Positions 32,453 through 41,590 of a DNA stretch of 64,000 nucleotides are shown here, piece by piece. The DNA lies in assembly GCA_963519305.1 (NCBI GenBank), contig CAUQMS010000021.1, positions 1-64,000 on the forward strand. The letters run 5' to 3'. Made by a program: the position numbers and the translations under genes. Origin of the DNA: Ewingella sp963519305. Its GTDB lineage: Bacteria > Pseudomonadota > Gammaproteobacteria > Enterobacterales > Enterobacteriaceae. Each line of letters begins with the position of its first letter. Position 1 is the first letter of the stretch. The notes under the pieces were generated by a model. It ran no database searches. It worked only from the letters and a program-made list of their open reading frames with translations, and was not told where the DNA came from.

Positions 32453-33865
32453 CTAAATGTTTTCCAGATTGATACCACGGGTTTTGGGGCCAAACAGGCC
32501 GATAACCAACATGACCACTAACATGCTGAAGACGATAAAGGCGATCACCCCTTGTGTGCCGGCGTACTGCAAAATAAAGCCAATCATGATGCTGCTAAAG
32601 ACGGTAGACAGGCGGCTGAATGAATAGCAGAAACCGACGGCGCGTGCGCGAATGTGCGTGGGGAAAATCTCGGTCTGATAGGCATGATAACTGTAGGTCA
32701 GCCAGGCATTAGAGTAAGTAATGAGGAAGCCACAGATAATCAACATGATGGCGCTGGTCTGGAAAGCGAACAGAGTGCCGAAGACGACCGTCATGAGTGA
32801 CGAGAGGACAATCTGCCATTTGTTCTCTATTTTGTCCGCGTAGCGGCTGCAAATCAGTGAACCGAGCGGATAGGCCAGTGTGATAAAGAAAGCGTACAGC
32901 AAACTGTGGGTTACGCTTGTCCCTTTACCTGAAAGCAGCGCGGGCAGCCAGTTTCCGAAACCAAAAAAGCCGATCGCCTGAAAAAAGTTCATGGTCATCA
33001 GCATCAGGGTGCGTGAACGGTATTCTTCGGACCAGATCTCTTTAAATGTGCCTTTGCGTGGAAGTTCAACTGCAACATCAGCCTGCGAATAGGCCGGGCT
33101 GACCGCAACGCCACAACGCTTTTCCATCGAACTCACCACATGGTGCGCTTCTTCGTAGCGACCTTGTTGCGCCAGCCAGCGTGCAGATTCCGGCAGATTT
33201 TTTCTTACTAACCAGATCACTAACGAACAGAGCGCTCCGGCAATCACTACATAGCGCCAGCCGGTTAAACCAAAGAAGGTTTGCGGCACCAGCCACCATG
33301 ACATGAGTGCAACGGCGGGAACCGAAAGAAACTGGATAAAGAAAGCGAAGGCAAAAGCCCGGCTGCGCAGATGTGTCGGTACCCATTCGGTCAGGTAAGT
33401 ATCGATGGTGACCAGTTCAAGCCCAAGACCCACCCCCACCAGAAAACGGCAAAAAATGACGCCTTCGGCGTGGTTCTGAAAGGCCATCAGCAGTGAAAAA
33501 CAGCCATACCATGCCAGCGCAAACATGAATGTAATGCGGCGACCAAAGCGGTCGGCATACGGTGTCAGCAAGCTGGCCCCTAAAAAAAGACCGAAAAATG
33601 TGGCGGAAGCGAACGCTGCCTGATCGGATATGCCGAAAATTCCAGCCGCACCGAGATGAAATATGTTTTCGGCCAGTAAACCTGAACTGATATAGCCCGT
33701 CTGAAAAAGATCGTAAAGCTCGAAAAATCCGCCCAGTGATAGCAAAACTATAAATCGCCACAGACCTGCTGAGGTCGGGAGTGAATCAATTCTTGCTGAT
33801 AATGTATTGTTATTTATTGGTTTGTTATCTTTTACATTCATCCCAGACGCACAGGTGTTGCTCAT
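32453..33865 (-). CDS. MFS transporter, metabolite:H+ symporter type
   Basis: The 470-residue protein has 12 predicted membrane helices. The MFS loop 2-3 motif is seen in PYADRFGRRITF, the helix 4-5 segment in RFLVGVGLGLELVTIDTYLTEW, and the second-half loop in YADKIENKW. The sequence is of the sugar/organic acid porter type; the substrate is not evident. It lies upstream of pncB in the same direction, which raises the possibility of niacin or a related compound, but the 323-bp gap makes that only a guess. E. coli has no gene here. The start at 33865 has GAGG upstream; Met 9 is an alternative. A 13-bp palindrome lies 40 bp before the start. Confidence 0.85.
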   Translation of the reverse strand: MSNTCASGMNVKDNKPINNNTLSARIDSLPTSAGLWRFIVLLSLGGFFELYDLFQTGYISSGLLAENIFHLGAAGIFGISDQAAFASATFFGLFLGASLLTPYADRFGRRITFMFALAWYGCFSLLMAFQNHAEGVIFCRFLVGVGLGLELVTIDTYLTEWVPTHLRSRAFAFAFFIQFLSVPAVALMSWWLVPQTFFGLTGWRYVVIAGALCSLVIWLVRKNLPESARWLAQQGRYEEAHHVVSSMEKRCGVAVSPAYSQADVAVELPRKGTFKEIWSEEYRSRTLMLMTMNFFQAIGFFGFGNWLPALLSGKGTSVTHSLLYAFFITLAYPLGSLICSRYADKIENKWQIVLSSLMTVVFGTLFAFQTSAIMLIICGFLITYSNAWLTYSYHAYQTEIFPTHIRARAVGFCYSFSRLSTVFSSIMIGFILQYAGTQGVIAFIVFSMLVVMLVIGLFGPKTRGINLENI

Positions 33866-34212
33866 TTTTTTATAGCCTCAATGTTACATAGCATTAACAA
33901 TCATGCTAATGATTAGCCTGCGGATTTAAATTTTGAATTCATGACGCATTAACGAAAATTAAGCATAAAAAACTACCTTACTCCCGAATCCAAAATGTAC
34001 AGCCCGGGCATACAGAACCGTGATACATGTCCGTGTTGCGCAAAACGTGGCCTAACAGACTCACAAGTTGGCAACAATCTGGGAATTTTAAGTGCCTGTG
34101 GTAAAGTTCAGGAAAGCTTTATCAGACGCTGACGTTTCTCCTGCCGGAGCACTCAGACAAGTAACGATCAACAACAGACCTCGTCACTAACGAAAACGTT
34201 AAAAGGTTTTTT
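33866..34212. promoter_or_regulatory. Divergent promoter region between the MFS gene and pepN
   Basis: No gene was seen in 347 bp. Upstream of the MFS gene there is a perfect palindrome GCTAAT-G-ATTAGC (33905-33917), flanked by two direct copies of GCATTAAC (33891-33898 and 33946-33953). These look like operator sites for the transporter gene. The pepN side ends with AAAAGG just before the start at 34213. Confidence 0.45.
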
Positions 34213-36828
34213 ATGACTCAACTGCCACAAGCCAAGTTCCGTCACGATTACCGTGCACCGGACTACACCATTACCGATATCGACCTCAATTTTGAACTCG
34301 ATGCACAAACGACGGTAGTTACCGCTGTCAGCCAGATTAAACGCCAGGGTGCAGAAGGCGCTTCGCTGGTGCTTAATGGCGAAGATCTGACGTTAATCAG
34401 TTTGAAAGTGAACGGGCAAGATTGGCCGAGTTATCAGGTTACTGAGAAAACTCTGGTGATTGACCGTCTGCCGGAAGCCTTCGAGCTCAGTATCGTCAAC
34501 GAAATCCACCCGGCCAAAAACAGCGCGCTGGAAGGGCTGTATCTCTCTGGTGAAGCGCTGTGTACCCAGTGTGAAGCTGAAGGTTTCCAGCACATCACCT
34601 ATTATCTGGATCGCCCGGACGTGCTGGCGCGCTTCTCGACCCGCATCGTGGCCGACAAAGCGCGTTATCCGTACCTGCTGTCCAACGGTAACCGTATTGA
34701 TTCCGGCGAACTGGAAGGCGGTAAACACTGGATTAAGTGGCAGGATCCGTTCCCAAAACCTTGCTATCTGTTTGCGCTGGTGGCCGGTGATTTTGACGTG
34801 CTGCGTGATAGTTTCAAAACCCGTTCAGGCCGCGATGTGGCGCTGGAGCTGTTTGTTGACCGCGGTAACCTTGACCGTGCCGACTGGGCGATGGAGTCAC
34901 TGAAACAGTCGATGAAGTGGGATGAAACCCGCTTTAACCTGGAATATGACCTCGATATCTTCATGATCGTTGCCGTTGATTTCTTCAACATGGGCGCGAT
35001 GGAAAACAAAGGCCTGAACGTCTTTAACTCCAAATATGTACTGGCAAAAGCGGAGACGGCGACGGATAAAGATTATCTCGGCATTGAAGCCGTGATCGGC
35101 CACGAATATTTCCATAACTGGACCGGTAACCGCGTGACCTGCCGCGACTGGTTCCAGCTGAGCCTGAAAGAGGGCCTGACCGTCTTCCGTGATCAGGAGT
35201 TCAGTTCTGATCTGGGTTCTCGTTCGGTGAACCGTATTGATAATGTGCGCATCATGCGTTCCGCCCAGTTTGCCGAAGACGCGAGCCCGATGGCGCACCC
35301 GATCCGTCCTGAAAAAGTGATCGAAATGAACAACTTCTACACCCTGACGGTGTACGAAAAGGGTTCAGAAGTGATCCGTATGCTGCACACCTTGCTGGGT
35401 GAAGAGAAATTCCAGGCCGGGATTCAGCTCTATTTCGAACGTCACGATGGCAGTGCAGCGACCTGTGATGATTTTGTGCAGGCAATGGAAGATGCGTCGA
35501 ACGTTGACCTGTCTCTGTTCCGCCGCTGGTACAGCCAGTCTGGCACGCCAATTCTGACCGTACGTGACGACTATGACGTAGAAAAACAGCAATATACGTT
35601 AACGGTCAGCCAGAAAACGCCACCGACGGCTGACCAGGCTGAAAAGCTGCCGTTGCATATTCCACTGGATATCGAACTCTACGATCCGCAGGGCAATGTG
35701 ATCCCTCTTAAGCAAAACGGCATCATCGTCAGTAACGTGCTGAACGTGACCGAAGCCGAGCAGACCTTCATCTTTGAAGATGTGGAATATCAGCCGGTGC
35801 CGTCTTTGCTGCGTGAATTCTCTGCACCCGTTAAGCTCGATTACAAATATGGTGACCATCAGCTGACCTTCCTGATGAAGCATGCACGCAATGACTTCTC
35901 ACGCTGGGACTCAGCGCAAAGCCTGCTGGCAATTTACATCAAACTGAACGTGGCGCGTCATCAGCAGAAACAACCGCTGTCATTGCCGCTGCACGTGGCC
36001 GATGCCTTCCGCGCCGTGTTGCTGGACGAAACCATTGATCCTGCACTCGCAGCGCAAATCCTGACGTTGCCATCTGAAAACGAAATTGCTGAACTGTTCG
36101 AGATTATCGATCCGGAAGCAATCAGCGCGGTACATGCCGCCATTACTCGCTGCCTGGCAACCGAAATGGCGGATGAGTTCCTCGCGGTGTATAACGCGAA
36201 TCGCCTGCCTGCTTACCGCGTCGTGCATGCGGACATCGGCAAACGCGCACTGCGTAATACCTGTCTGCGTTATCTGGCATTTGGTGATGCTGCTCAGGCC
36301 GATCAAATTGTACGTGCACAGTTCGAGCAGGCCGACAACATGACCGACTCTCTGGCGGCGCTGTCAGCGGCCGTTGCGGCGCAGTTGCCTTGCCGTGAAG
36401 CGCTGATGGCGGCTTATGATGAGCGCTGGCATCAGGACGGTCTGGTGATGGACAAGTGGTTCATCCTGCAGGCTTCCAGCCCATCTGCTGATGTGCTGCA
36501 AAAAGTCCGTTCATTACTGACTCACCGTTCGTTCACCATGAGTAACCCGAACCGTGTACGATCGCTTATCGGCGCGTTTGCCTCAACGAATCCGTCTGCA
36601 TTTCATGCAGCGGATGGCAGCGGTTATCAGTTCCTGGTGGAAATGCTCACCGATCTGAACACCCGTAACCCGCAGGTAGCAGCACGAATGATTGAGCCGC
36701 TGATCCGTCTGAAACGCTATGACGTCAACCGTCAGGCGCTGATGCGCAGTGCGCTTGAGCAGTTGAAAGGGCTGGAGAACCTGTCCGGAGATCTGTTCGA
36801 GAAAATCAGTAAGGCACTCGATGCATAA
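34213..36828 (+). CDS. pepN: Aminopeptidase N
   Basis: The 871-residue M1-family zinc metallopeptidase has the exopeptidase motif GAMEN at 261-265 and the zinc site HEYFH at 297-301, with the third ligand Glu about 19 residues later in LKEGLTVFRDQEF. The long C-terminal helical domain is present. It is the main broad-specificity cytoplasmic aminopeptidase in enterobacteria and degrades peptides released by ATP-dependent proteases. Numbering matches E. coli PepN at the active site. A strong terminator follows. Intact. Confidence 0.98.
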   Translation: MTQLPQAKFRHDYRAPDYTITDIDLNFELDAQTTVVTAVSQIKRQGAEGASLVLNGEDLTLISLKVNGQDWPSYQVTEKTLVIDRLPEAFELSIVNEIHPAKNSALEGLYLSGEALCTQCEAEGFQHITYYLDRPDVLARFSTRIVADKARYPYLLSNGNRIDSGELEGGKHWIKWQDPFPKPCYLFALVAGDFDVLRDSFKTRSGRDVALELFVDRGNLDRADWAMESLKQSMKWDETRFNLEYDLDIFMIVAVDFFNMGAMENKGLNVFNSKYVLAKAETATDKDYLGIEAVIGHEYFHNWTGNRVTCRDWFQLSLKEGLTVFRDQEFSSDLGSRSVNRIDNVRIMRSAQFAEDASPMAHPIRPEKVIEMNNFYTLTVYEKGSEVIRMLHTLLGEEKFQAGIQLYFERHDGSAATCDDFVQAMEDASNVDLSLFRRWYSQSGTPILTVRDDYDVEKQQYTLTVSQKTPPTADQAEKLPLHIPLDIELYDPQGNVIPLKQNGIIVSNVLNVTEAEQTFIFEDVEYQPVPSLLREFSAPVKLDYKYGDHQLTFLMKHARNDFSRWDSAQSLLAIYIKLNVARHQQKQPLSLPLHVADAFRAVLLDETIDPALAAQILTLPSENEIAELFEIIDPEAISAVHAAITRCLATEMADEFLAVYNANRLPAYRVVHADIGKRALRNTCLRYLAFGDAAQADQIVRAQFEQADNMTDSLAALSAAVAAQLPCREALMAAYDERWHQDGLVMDKWFILQASSPSADVLQKVRSLLTHRSFTMSNPNRVRSLIGAFASTNPSAFHAADGSGYQFLVEMLTDLNTRNPQVAARMIEPLIRLKRYDVNRQALMRSALEQLKGLENLSGDLFEKISKALDA

Positions 36829-36854
36829 GTAGTACGTGTGCTGCAGGCAAAATA

Positions 36855-36882
36855 AAAGGGCGATGGAAACATCGCCCTTTTT
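36855..36882 (+). terminator. Intrinsic terminator after pepN
   Basis: AAAGGGCGATG-GAAA-CATCGCCCTTT is an 11-bp stem with a GAAA loop and a following T-run. Confidence 0.9.
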
Positions 36883-36909
36883 ACATCCTGATTTAATGGT
36901 TTTTTATGA

Positions 36910-37692
36910 CTAACTCTGTGCGCGCCTGGTTTCCTGCTGAACCGTTTGGGAAGGTTGTGGCGTCAGAACGCGCTCCAGCACTTCTGCCTCCAGTTCTGCC
37001 AGATGGGCTGAACCTTTGCGCCGTGGGCGGGGTAAATCAATCAGGAGATCCAGACCAACCTGACCCTGTTCAATCAGAATGACCCGATCGGCGACCGTGA
37101 CGGCTTCGCTGACGTCATGCGTGACCAGCAAGACGGTAAAATCATGCTGCTGCCATAAACGTTCGATTAATCCCTGCATTTCGATGCGCGTCAGGGCATC
37201 GAGCGCCCCCAGCGGCTCATCCAGCAATAATAACCGCGGGCGATGGATCAGTGCGCGGGCCAGCGCAACGCGCTGTTTTTGCCCGCCGGATAACGCCGAA
37301 GGCCAGTCGCTGGCACGGTCCGCCAGCCCGACCTCTTCCAGTGCGGCCTGTGCAGCTTCGCGCCACTGGCCTTTCAGGCCCAATCCTACGTTGTCGATCA
37401 CCTTTTTCCACGGCAGAAGGCGGTCATCCTGAAACATCAGCCGTGTATCATCGCGCACGTGGCTCAGCGGCGCACTGCCGCTCAGCATCTCTCCCTGTGT
37501 GGTGCTTTCCAGCCCGGCCAGCAGCCGCAACAATGTACTTTTGCCACAACCGCTGCGGCCGACCACCGCCACAAACTGTCCCGGAGAAATGCGCAGATTA
37601 ATGTCATTGAGGACGGTGCGGTTGCCATATTTCTTACTGATACCCGCCAGAGTAACCGGCGTGCCCTGAGGAATACGTGTCGTATTGTTCAT
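36910..37692 (-). CDS. ssuB: Aliphatic sulfonate ABC transporter ATPase
   Basis: The 260-residue ATPase has Walker A GRSGCGKST (45-53), signature ALSGGQKQRVALARAL and Walker B LLLLDEPLGALD. It powers uptake of alkanesulfonates through SsuC. The start at 37692 overlaps the ssuC stop (ATGA). It is the last gene of ssuEADCB on the minus strand, with the same order as E. coli. The C-terminal tail after about residue 235 is variable, as in the family. Intact. Confidence 0.95.
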   Translation of the reverse strand: MNNTTRIPQGTPVTLAGISKKYGNRTVLNDINLRISPGQFVAVVGRSGCGKSTLLRLLAGLESTTQGEMLSGSAPLSHVRDDTRLMFQDDRLLPWKKVIDNVGLGLKGQWREAAQAALEEVGLADRASDWPSALSGGQKQRVALARALIHRPRLLLLDEPLGALDALTRIEMQGLIERLWQQHDFTVLLVTHDVSEAVTVADRVILIEQGQVGLDLLIDLPRPRRKGSAHLAELEAEVLERVLTPQPSQTVQQETRRAQS

Positions 37693-38480
37693 GCCGCGTC
37701 TCCTTGTTTCTTCTGGTAAGCCGGGTGCCAGCGCAGCCAGACGCTCTCCAGCGCACGGGCCAGCAGGTCGGCCAGTTTGCCGAGAATGGCGTACAGCACA
37801 ATGGCGACCACCACCACATCAGTTTGCAGGAATTCACGGGCATTCATCGCCAGATAGCCGATACCGGAGTTGGCGGAAATGGTTTCCGCCACGATCAGCG
37901 TCAGCCACATGAAGCCCAGTGCGAAACGTACGCCGACCATAATGGAGGGCAGGGCACCTGGTAACACCACCTGTACAAACAGCGGTAATCCGGAGAGTCC
38001 GTAGCTGCGTGCCATTTCCAGCAAACCGCGGTCGATATTGCGAATGCCGTGGTACGTGTTGAGATAGATGGGGAACAGCGTGCCAAGCGCCACCAGGAAA
38101 ATTTTGGCGGATTCGTCGATACCGAACCACAAAATCACCAGCGGGATCAGCGCCAGATGGGGGATGTTACGCATCATCTGCAACGAACTGTCCAGCAGCC
38201 GTTCGCCCCAGCGGGAGAGACCAGTAATAAAACCCAGTAATAAGCCCAGACTGCCGCCGATGGCGAAACCCACCAAGGCACGGAAAGTGCTGATCTTCAG
38301 GTTTTGCCACAGATCGCCGCTTTTCGCCAGCGTCCAGAAGGCTTCTACCACCGCGCTCGGCGCGGGAAGAATACGGTTCGAGAGCCATCCGGCTTCGACT
38401 GCCAGCTGCCAGCCGCCAATCAGGGCGACCGGTATAATCCACGGCAGTATCCGATCCAGCCAGCGTTGCGATGTAGGCAT
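37689..38480 (-). CDS. ssuC: Aliphatic sulfonate ABC transporter permease
   Basis: The start at 38480 (MPTSQRWLDRILPWIIPV) follows AAGGAG and gives 263 residues, the E. coli length; a frame extended to 38555 runs into ssuD and is not supported. It has six hydrophobic helices and the ABC permease EAA loop EMARSYGLSGLPLFVQVVLP. It forms the inner-membrane channel with SsuB and receives substrate from SsuA. Intact. Confidence 0.95.
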   Translation of the reverse strand: MPTSQRWLDRILPWIIPVALIGGWQLAVEAGWLSNRILPAPSAVVEAFWTLAKSGDLWQNLKISTFRALVGFAIGGSLGLLLGFITGLSRWGERLLDSSLQMMRNIPHLALIPLVILWFGIDESAKIFLVALGTLFPIYLNTYHGIRNIDRGLLEMARSYGLSGLPLFVQVVLPGALPSIMVGVRFALGFMWLTLIVAETISANSGIGYLAMNAREFLQTDVVVVAIVLYAILGKLADLLARALESVWLRWHPAYQKKQGDAA

Positions 38481-38490
38481 GTCGGACTCC

Positions 38491-39645
38491 TTAATGCTGA
38501 GCGGCAGCGCGTTTAGGGGCAAAATCATGCGCCACCAGCTCACCGCGCGCTTCAATGGCGCGTTTCACCGTGGTGTCCTGATCGGCTGTCGCCAGATCCA
38601 GATGCGGGAACAGTAACTCGCTGACGCGGTAGGCCTCCTCCAGATGCGGATAACCGGAGAAGATAAAAGTGTCGATGCCCAGATCGGCATATTCCTGCAT
38701 ACGGGCAGCGACAGTCGGACCATCGCCGACCAGCGCGGTGCCTGCGCCGCTGCGCACCAGGCCGACACCAGCCCACAGGTTGGGGCTGATTTCCAGTTTG
38801 TCCCGGTTGCCACCGTGCAAGGCCGCCATGCGGTGCTGGCCGACGGAGTCCGTTTTGGCAAAAGCTGCCTGTGCTTTCTGAATCGTTTCATCGTCGACGT
38901 GGGCAATCAGACGGTTGGCGGCCTGCCATGCTTCTTCTGTAGTTTCGCGCACGATCACGTGCAGACGAATACCGAAACGCACGCTGCGTCCTTTTGCAGC
39001 GGCTTTGGCGCGGACCTGTTCAATTTTCTCTTTCACCAGATGCGGGGGTTCGCCCCAGGTCAGATAGAGTTCCACCTGCTCAGCGGCCAGATCCTGTGCT
39101 TCGTCAGAGGACCCGCCAAAATAGAGCGGCGGGCGGGGCTGCTGTACCGGCGCTTGCATCAGGTTGGCGCCTTTAACCTGAATATGTTTGCCTTCGTAAT
39201 CAACTGTTTCGCCTTCCAGCACCCGCCGCCAGATGCGGGTGAATTCCGCTGAGGCTTCGTAGCGCTCTTTGTGGTTCAGATGCAACCCTTCGGCGGCAAG
39301 CTCGGCCGGATCACCGCCGGTCACGAGATTAAACAGGGCGCGGCCACCGGAAAGTCTGTCGAGCGTCGCGGCCTGACGGGCCGCCAGCGTCGGGGAGATG
39401 ATCCCCGGGCGCAGCGCCACCAGAAATTTCAGCTTCTGGGTAACAGAAATCAGCGAGGCGGCAACCAGCCAGGAGTCTTCACATGAGCGGCCTGTGGGCA
39501 GCAGCACGCCACCAAAACCGAGACGGTCCGCCGCCTGAGCAATCTGTTGCAAATAGCTGAGATCAACGGTGCGTGCATCTTTGTTAGTACCAAGATAGCG
39601 ACCGTCGCCGTGGGTGGGCAAAAACCAGAAAACGTTCAGACTCAT
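38491..39645 (-). CDS. ssuD: FMNH2-dependent alkanesulfonate monooxygenase
   Basis: The 384-residue TIM-barrel flavin monooxygenase begins MSLNVFWFLPTHGDGRYLGT, as in E. coli. It cleaves the C-S bond of alkanesulfonates to release sulfite, using reduced FMN from SsuE. SFVALRPG-like and LFNLVTGGDPAELAAEG segments near the active site are present, and the flexible loop near residues 285-300 (GHRMAALHGGNRDKLEISPN-like) is seen. The second enzyme in the operon set is SsuE. Intact. Confidence 0.97.
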   Translation of the reverse strand: MSLNVFWFLPTHGDGRYLGTNKDARTVDLSYLQQIAQAADRLGFGGVLLPTGRSCEDSWLVAASLISVTQKLKFLVALRPGIISPTLAARQAATLDRLSGGRALFNLVTGGDPAELAAEGLHLNHKERYEASAEFTRIWRRVLEGETVDYEGKHIQVKGANLMQAPVQQPRPPLYFGGSSDEAQDLAAEQVELYLTWGEPPHLVKEKIEQVRAKAAAKGRSVRFGIRLHVIVRETTEEAWQAANRLIAHVDDETIQKAQAAFAKTDSVGQHRMAALHGGNRDKLEISPNLWAGVGLVRSGAGTALVGDGPTVAARMQEYADLGIDTFIFSGYPHLEEAYRVSELLFPHLDLATADQDTTVKRAIEARGELVAHDFAPKRAAAQH

Positions 39646-39716
39646 GTGATTTACTCCTCTGTCTTCGTACGTTGCCGCCGCTTCTGATGAGCGGCGGCTG
39701 TTATTGTGGGTAGCGA

Positions 39717-40691
39717 TTACTGCGCGGCGGGGTCACGCCAGATGCGATCTTTTATCTCAACCGGTTTTGGCAGGATATGGATCTTGTAAAACAGGTCGGC
39801 CGTTGCCTGCTGGGCTTTCTCCGTGCGCTCATCTACCGGCGTAATAGGAGAGTCCGGCAGGTGATCCAGATAGCTGGCAATCACGTTGTCCGGCAGGCCC
39901 ATGGCTTTGGCAAGCAGCTGAATACTCTGCGCACGGTCAGTTTTGACCAGCGCATTGGCCTCGGTCAGTACCGCCAGTACCTGATGAATGAATTGCGGAT
40001 TGGCCTCCGTATATTTTTTCGGTGCCAAATAAAACGAACCGGTTTGATTCAGCGTACTGCCGTCGATTAATACGCGGACATTGCCCTGTAGTTTTGCCGC
40101 CGAGTAATAAGGATCCCAAATTGCCCAGGCATCAACGTCATGTTGCTGGAAGGCCGCGCGGGCATCGGCTGGTGTCAGATATACCGGTTTGATATCACTA
40201 AATTGCAGACCGGCCTGTTGCAGGGCGCGCAGTAATAGGTTGTGCGAGCTGGAGCCTTTCTGAAAAGCCACTTTATGACCTTTGAGATCCGCCACGGTTT
40301 TAATTGGGCTGTCGTTATCGACCAGAATCACTTCCGCTTTAGGTTTTGGCGGTTCAGAGCCGACATAAAGCAAATCAGCACCCGCAGCCTGAGCAAACAG
40401 CGGGGGAAGATCGCCCGTGCCGCCGATATCAATACTGCCGACGTTCAGCGCTTCCAGAATTTGCGGCCCGGCAGGGAACTCTACCCAGCTGATTTTGGTG
40501 TCGGGGAAACGCTTCTCCAGTAACTGATGCGATTTCGCCAGTACCAGTCCGACAGAGCCTTTTTGATATGCAATGCGAAATTCAACAGGATCTTTTTCCG
40601 GGGCGGTGGCTGCCTGTGCGCTGAATGCCAGTGTGGCAAATATCCCGGCCAATAAAGGTAAACGGCGCAGTAAAGTGAGGGTGGGTGTCAT
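39717..40691 (-). CDS. ssuA: Aliphatic sulfonate-binding periplasmic protein
   Basis: The 324-residue precursor has an N-terminal signal peptide (LLRRLPLLAGIFATLAFSAQA, cleavage about residue 28) and the type II periplasmic binding fold. EFRIAYQKGSVGLVLAKSHQ lies near the mature N-terminus and VDAWAIWDPYYSAA lies in the second lobe. It delivers sulfonates such as alkanesulfonates or taurine analogues to SsuBC. It lies between ssuE and ssuD as in E. coli. Confidence 0.96.
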   Translation of the reverse strand: MTPTLTLLRRLPLLAGIFATLAFSAQAATAPEKDPVEFRIAYQKGSVGLVLAKSHQLLEKRFPDTKISWVEFPAGPQILEALNVGSIDIGGTGDLPPLFAQAAGADLLYVGSEPPKPKAEVILVDNDSPIKTVADLKGHKVAFQKGSSSHNLLLRALQQAGLQFSDIKPVYLTPADARAAFQQHDVDAWAIWDPYYSAAKLQGNVRVLIDGSTLNQTGSFYLAPKKYTEANPQFIHQVLAVLTEANALVKTDRAQSIQLLAKAMGLPDNVIASYLDHLPDSPITPVDERTEKAQQATADLFYKIHILPKPVEIKDRIWRDPAAQ

Positions 40692-40713
40692 CGGTGAGCT
40701 CCTTTATGACCCG

Positions 40714-41298
40714 TCAGACGCGCAGCGTTGCAGCGGCGGCCTGTGCGGCGGGACGTGGAAGAGGGCGACGGCGGCTCAGGGCCAGATAAAAATTCTCCAG
40801 CGACTCTTCGAGGCGCTCACTCAATGCGGGCTCAAGGGTGGCGGGGAAAGTCTGGTAATCGCTAATCAGGCTGTCATCGGCGAATACGCCCTGTAACACT
40901 TCTTGCGCTTTCAGCGAAGCCAGCACCGGTTTTAGCGCGTAGTCCACTGCCAGCATGTGGCCAATAGAACCGGCTGTTGCCAGAGGCAGCACGACTTTGT
41001 GGTCGAGCGCGCGCTCAGGCAATAGATCCAGCAGGGTTTTCAGCGCACCCGAAAACGAGGCTTTATACACCGGGGTAGCGACGATGAGACCGTCTGCTTC
41101 AGCAAGTTGCGCCGTCAGTTTTTTCAGCTGTGGGCTGGCAAAATTGGCGAACAGTAAATCCTCTGCGGAGAAATCCTGAAGACTGTAAGAGATCACTTCC
41201 ACGCCGCGAGCCGTCAGCCAGCGGTGGCTCAGCGCCAGTAGCGCCGAAGAGCGGGAGGGTTGTCGCGGACTGCCTGCCAGAGAGATAACGCGCATCAT
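40714..41298 (-). CDS. ssuE: NADPH-dependent FMN reductase SsuE
   Basis: This flavodoxin-like reductase supplies FMNH2 to SsuD. MRVISLAGSPRQPSRSSALL at the start is the FMN-binding loop; GLIVATPVYKASFSGALKTLLDLLP follows near residue 75. The frame offers GTG 41301, ATG 41298 and ATG 41295; AGGAAT spacing favours 41298. It is the first gene of the ssuEADCB operon, divergent from pyrD. In E. coli the operon is induced under sulfate limitation through Cbl and CysB. No such site could be fixed by eye here. Confidence 0.94.
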   Translation of the reverse strand: MMRVISLAGSPRQPSRSSALLALSHRWLTARGVEVISYSLQDFSAEDLLFANFASPQLKKLTAQLAEADGLIVATPVYKASFSGALKTLLDLLPERALDHKVVLPLATAGSIGHMLAVDYALKPVLASLKAQEVLQGVFADDSLISDYQTFPATLEPALSERLEESLENFYLALSRRRPLPRPAAQAAAATLRV

Positions 41299-41514
41299 CA
41301 CACCATTCCTTATAACTTAAAGTTCTAGATTCATCATTTTGTTTAACGAAGTGATTTAAAGCTAACAGGCGCGGGCAGGGGACTGGAAATCTCATTTTTA
41401 GAAATGGAAAGTGAAAAAGCGGCTAAAGCCGGAAATTCCTTGGCTTAAAGGTAATCAAAACGTGAAGGGGAAGTGAATAAAAGGGTATCGATTGCGTGAA
41501 AGGCGTTTTTTGGC

Positions 41515-41530
41515 AGCGAAACGTTTCCCT
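41515..41530. promoter_or_regulatory. PurR-type operator in the pyrD promoter
   Basis: AGCGAAACGTTTCCCT matches the PurR consensus (ANGCAANCGNTTNCNT type) closely, with the core AAACGTTT exact. It overlaps the -35 region of a probable pyrD promoter whose -10 is GATAAT at 41548-41553. E. coli pyrD is known to be PurR-repressed. Confidence 0.7.
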
Positions 41531-41590
41531 TTATGCGGCGCTTAGTCGATAATGTCGCCCCGTCTAGCCACCGGGAATCCAGGAGTTTTC

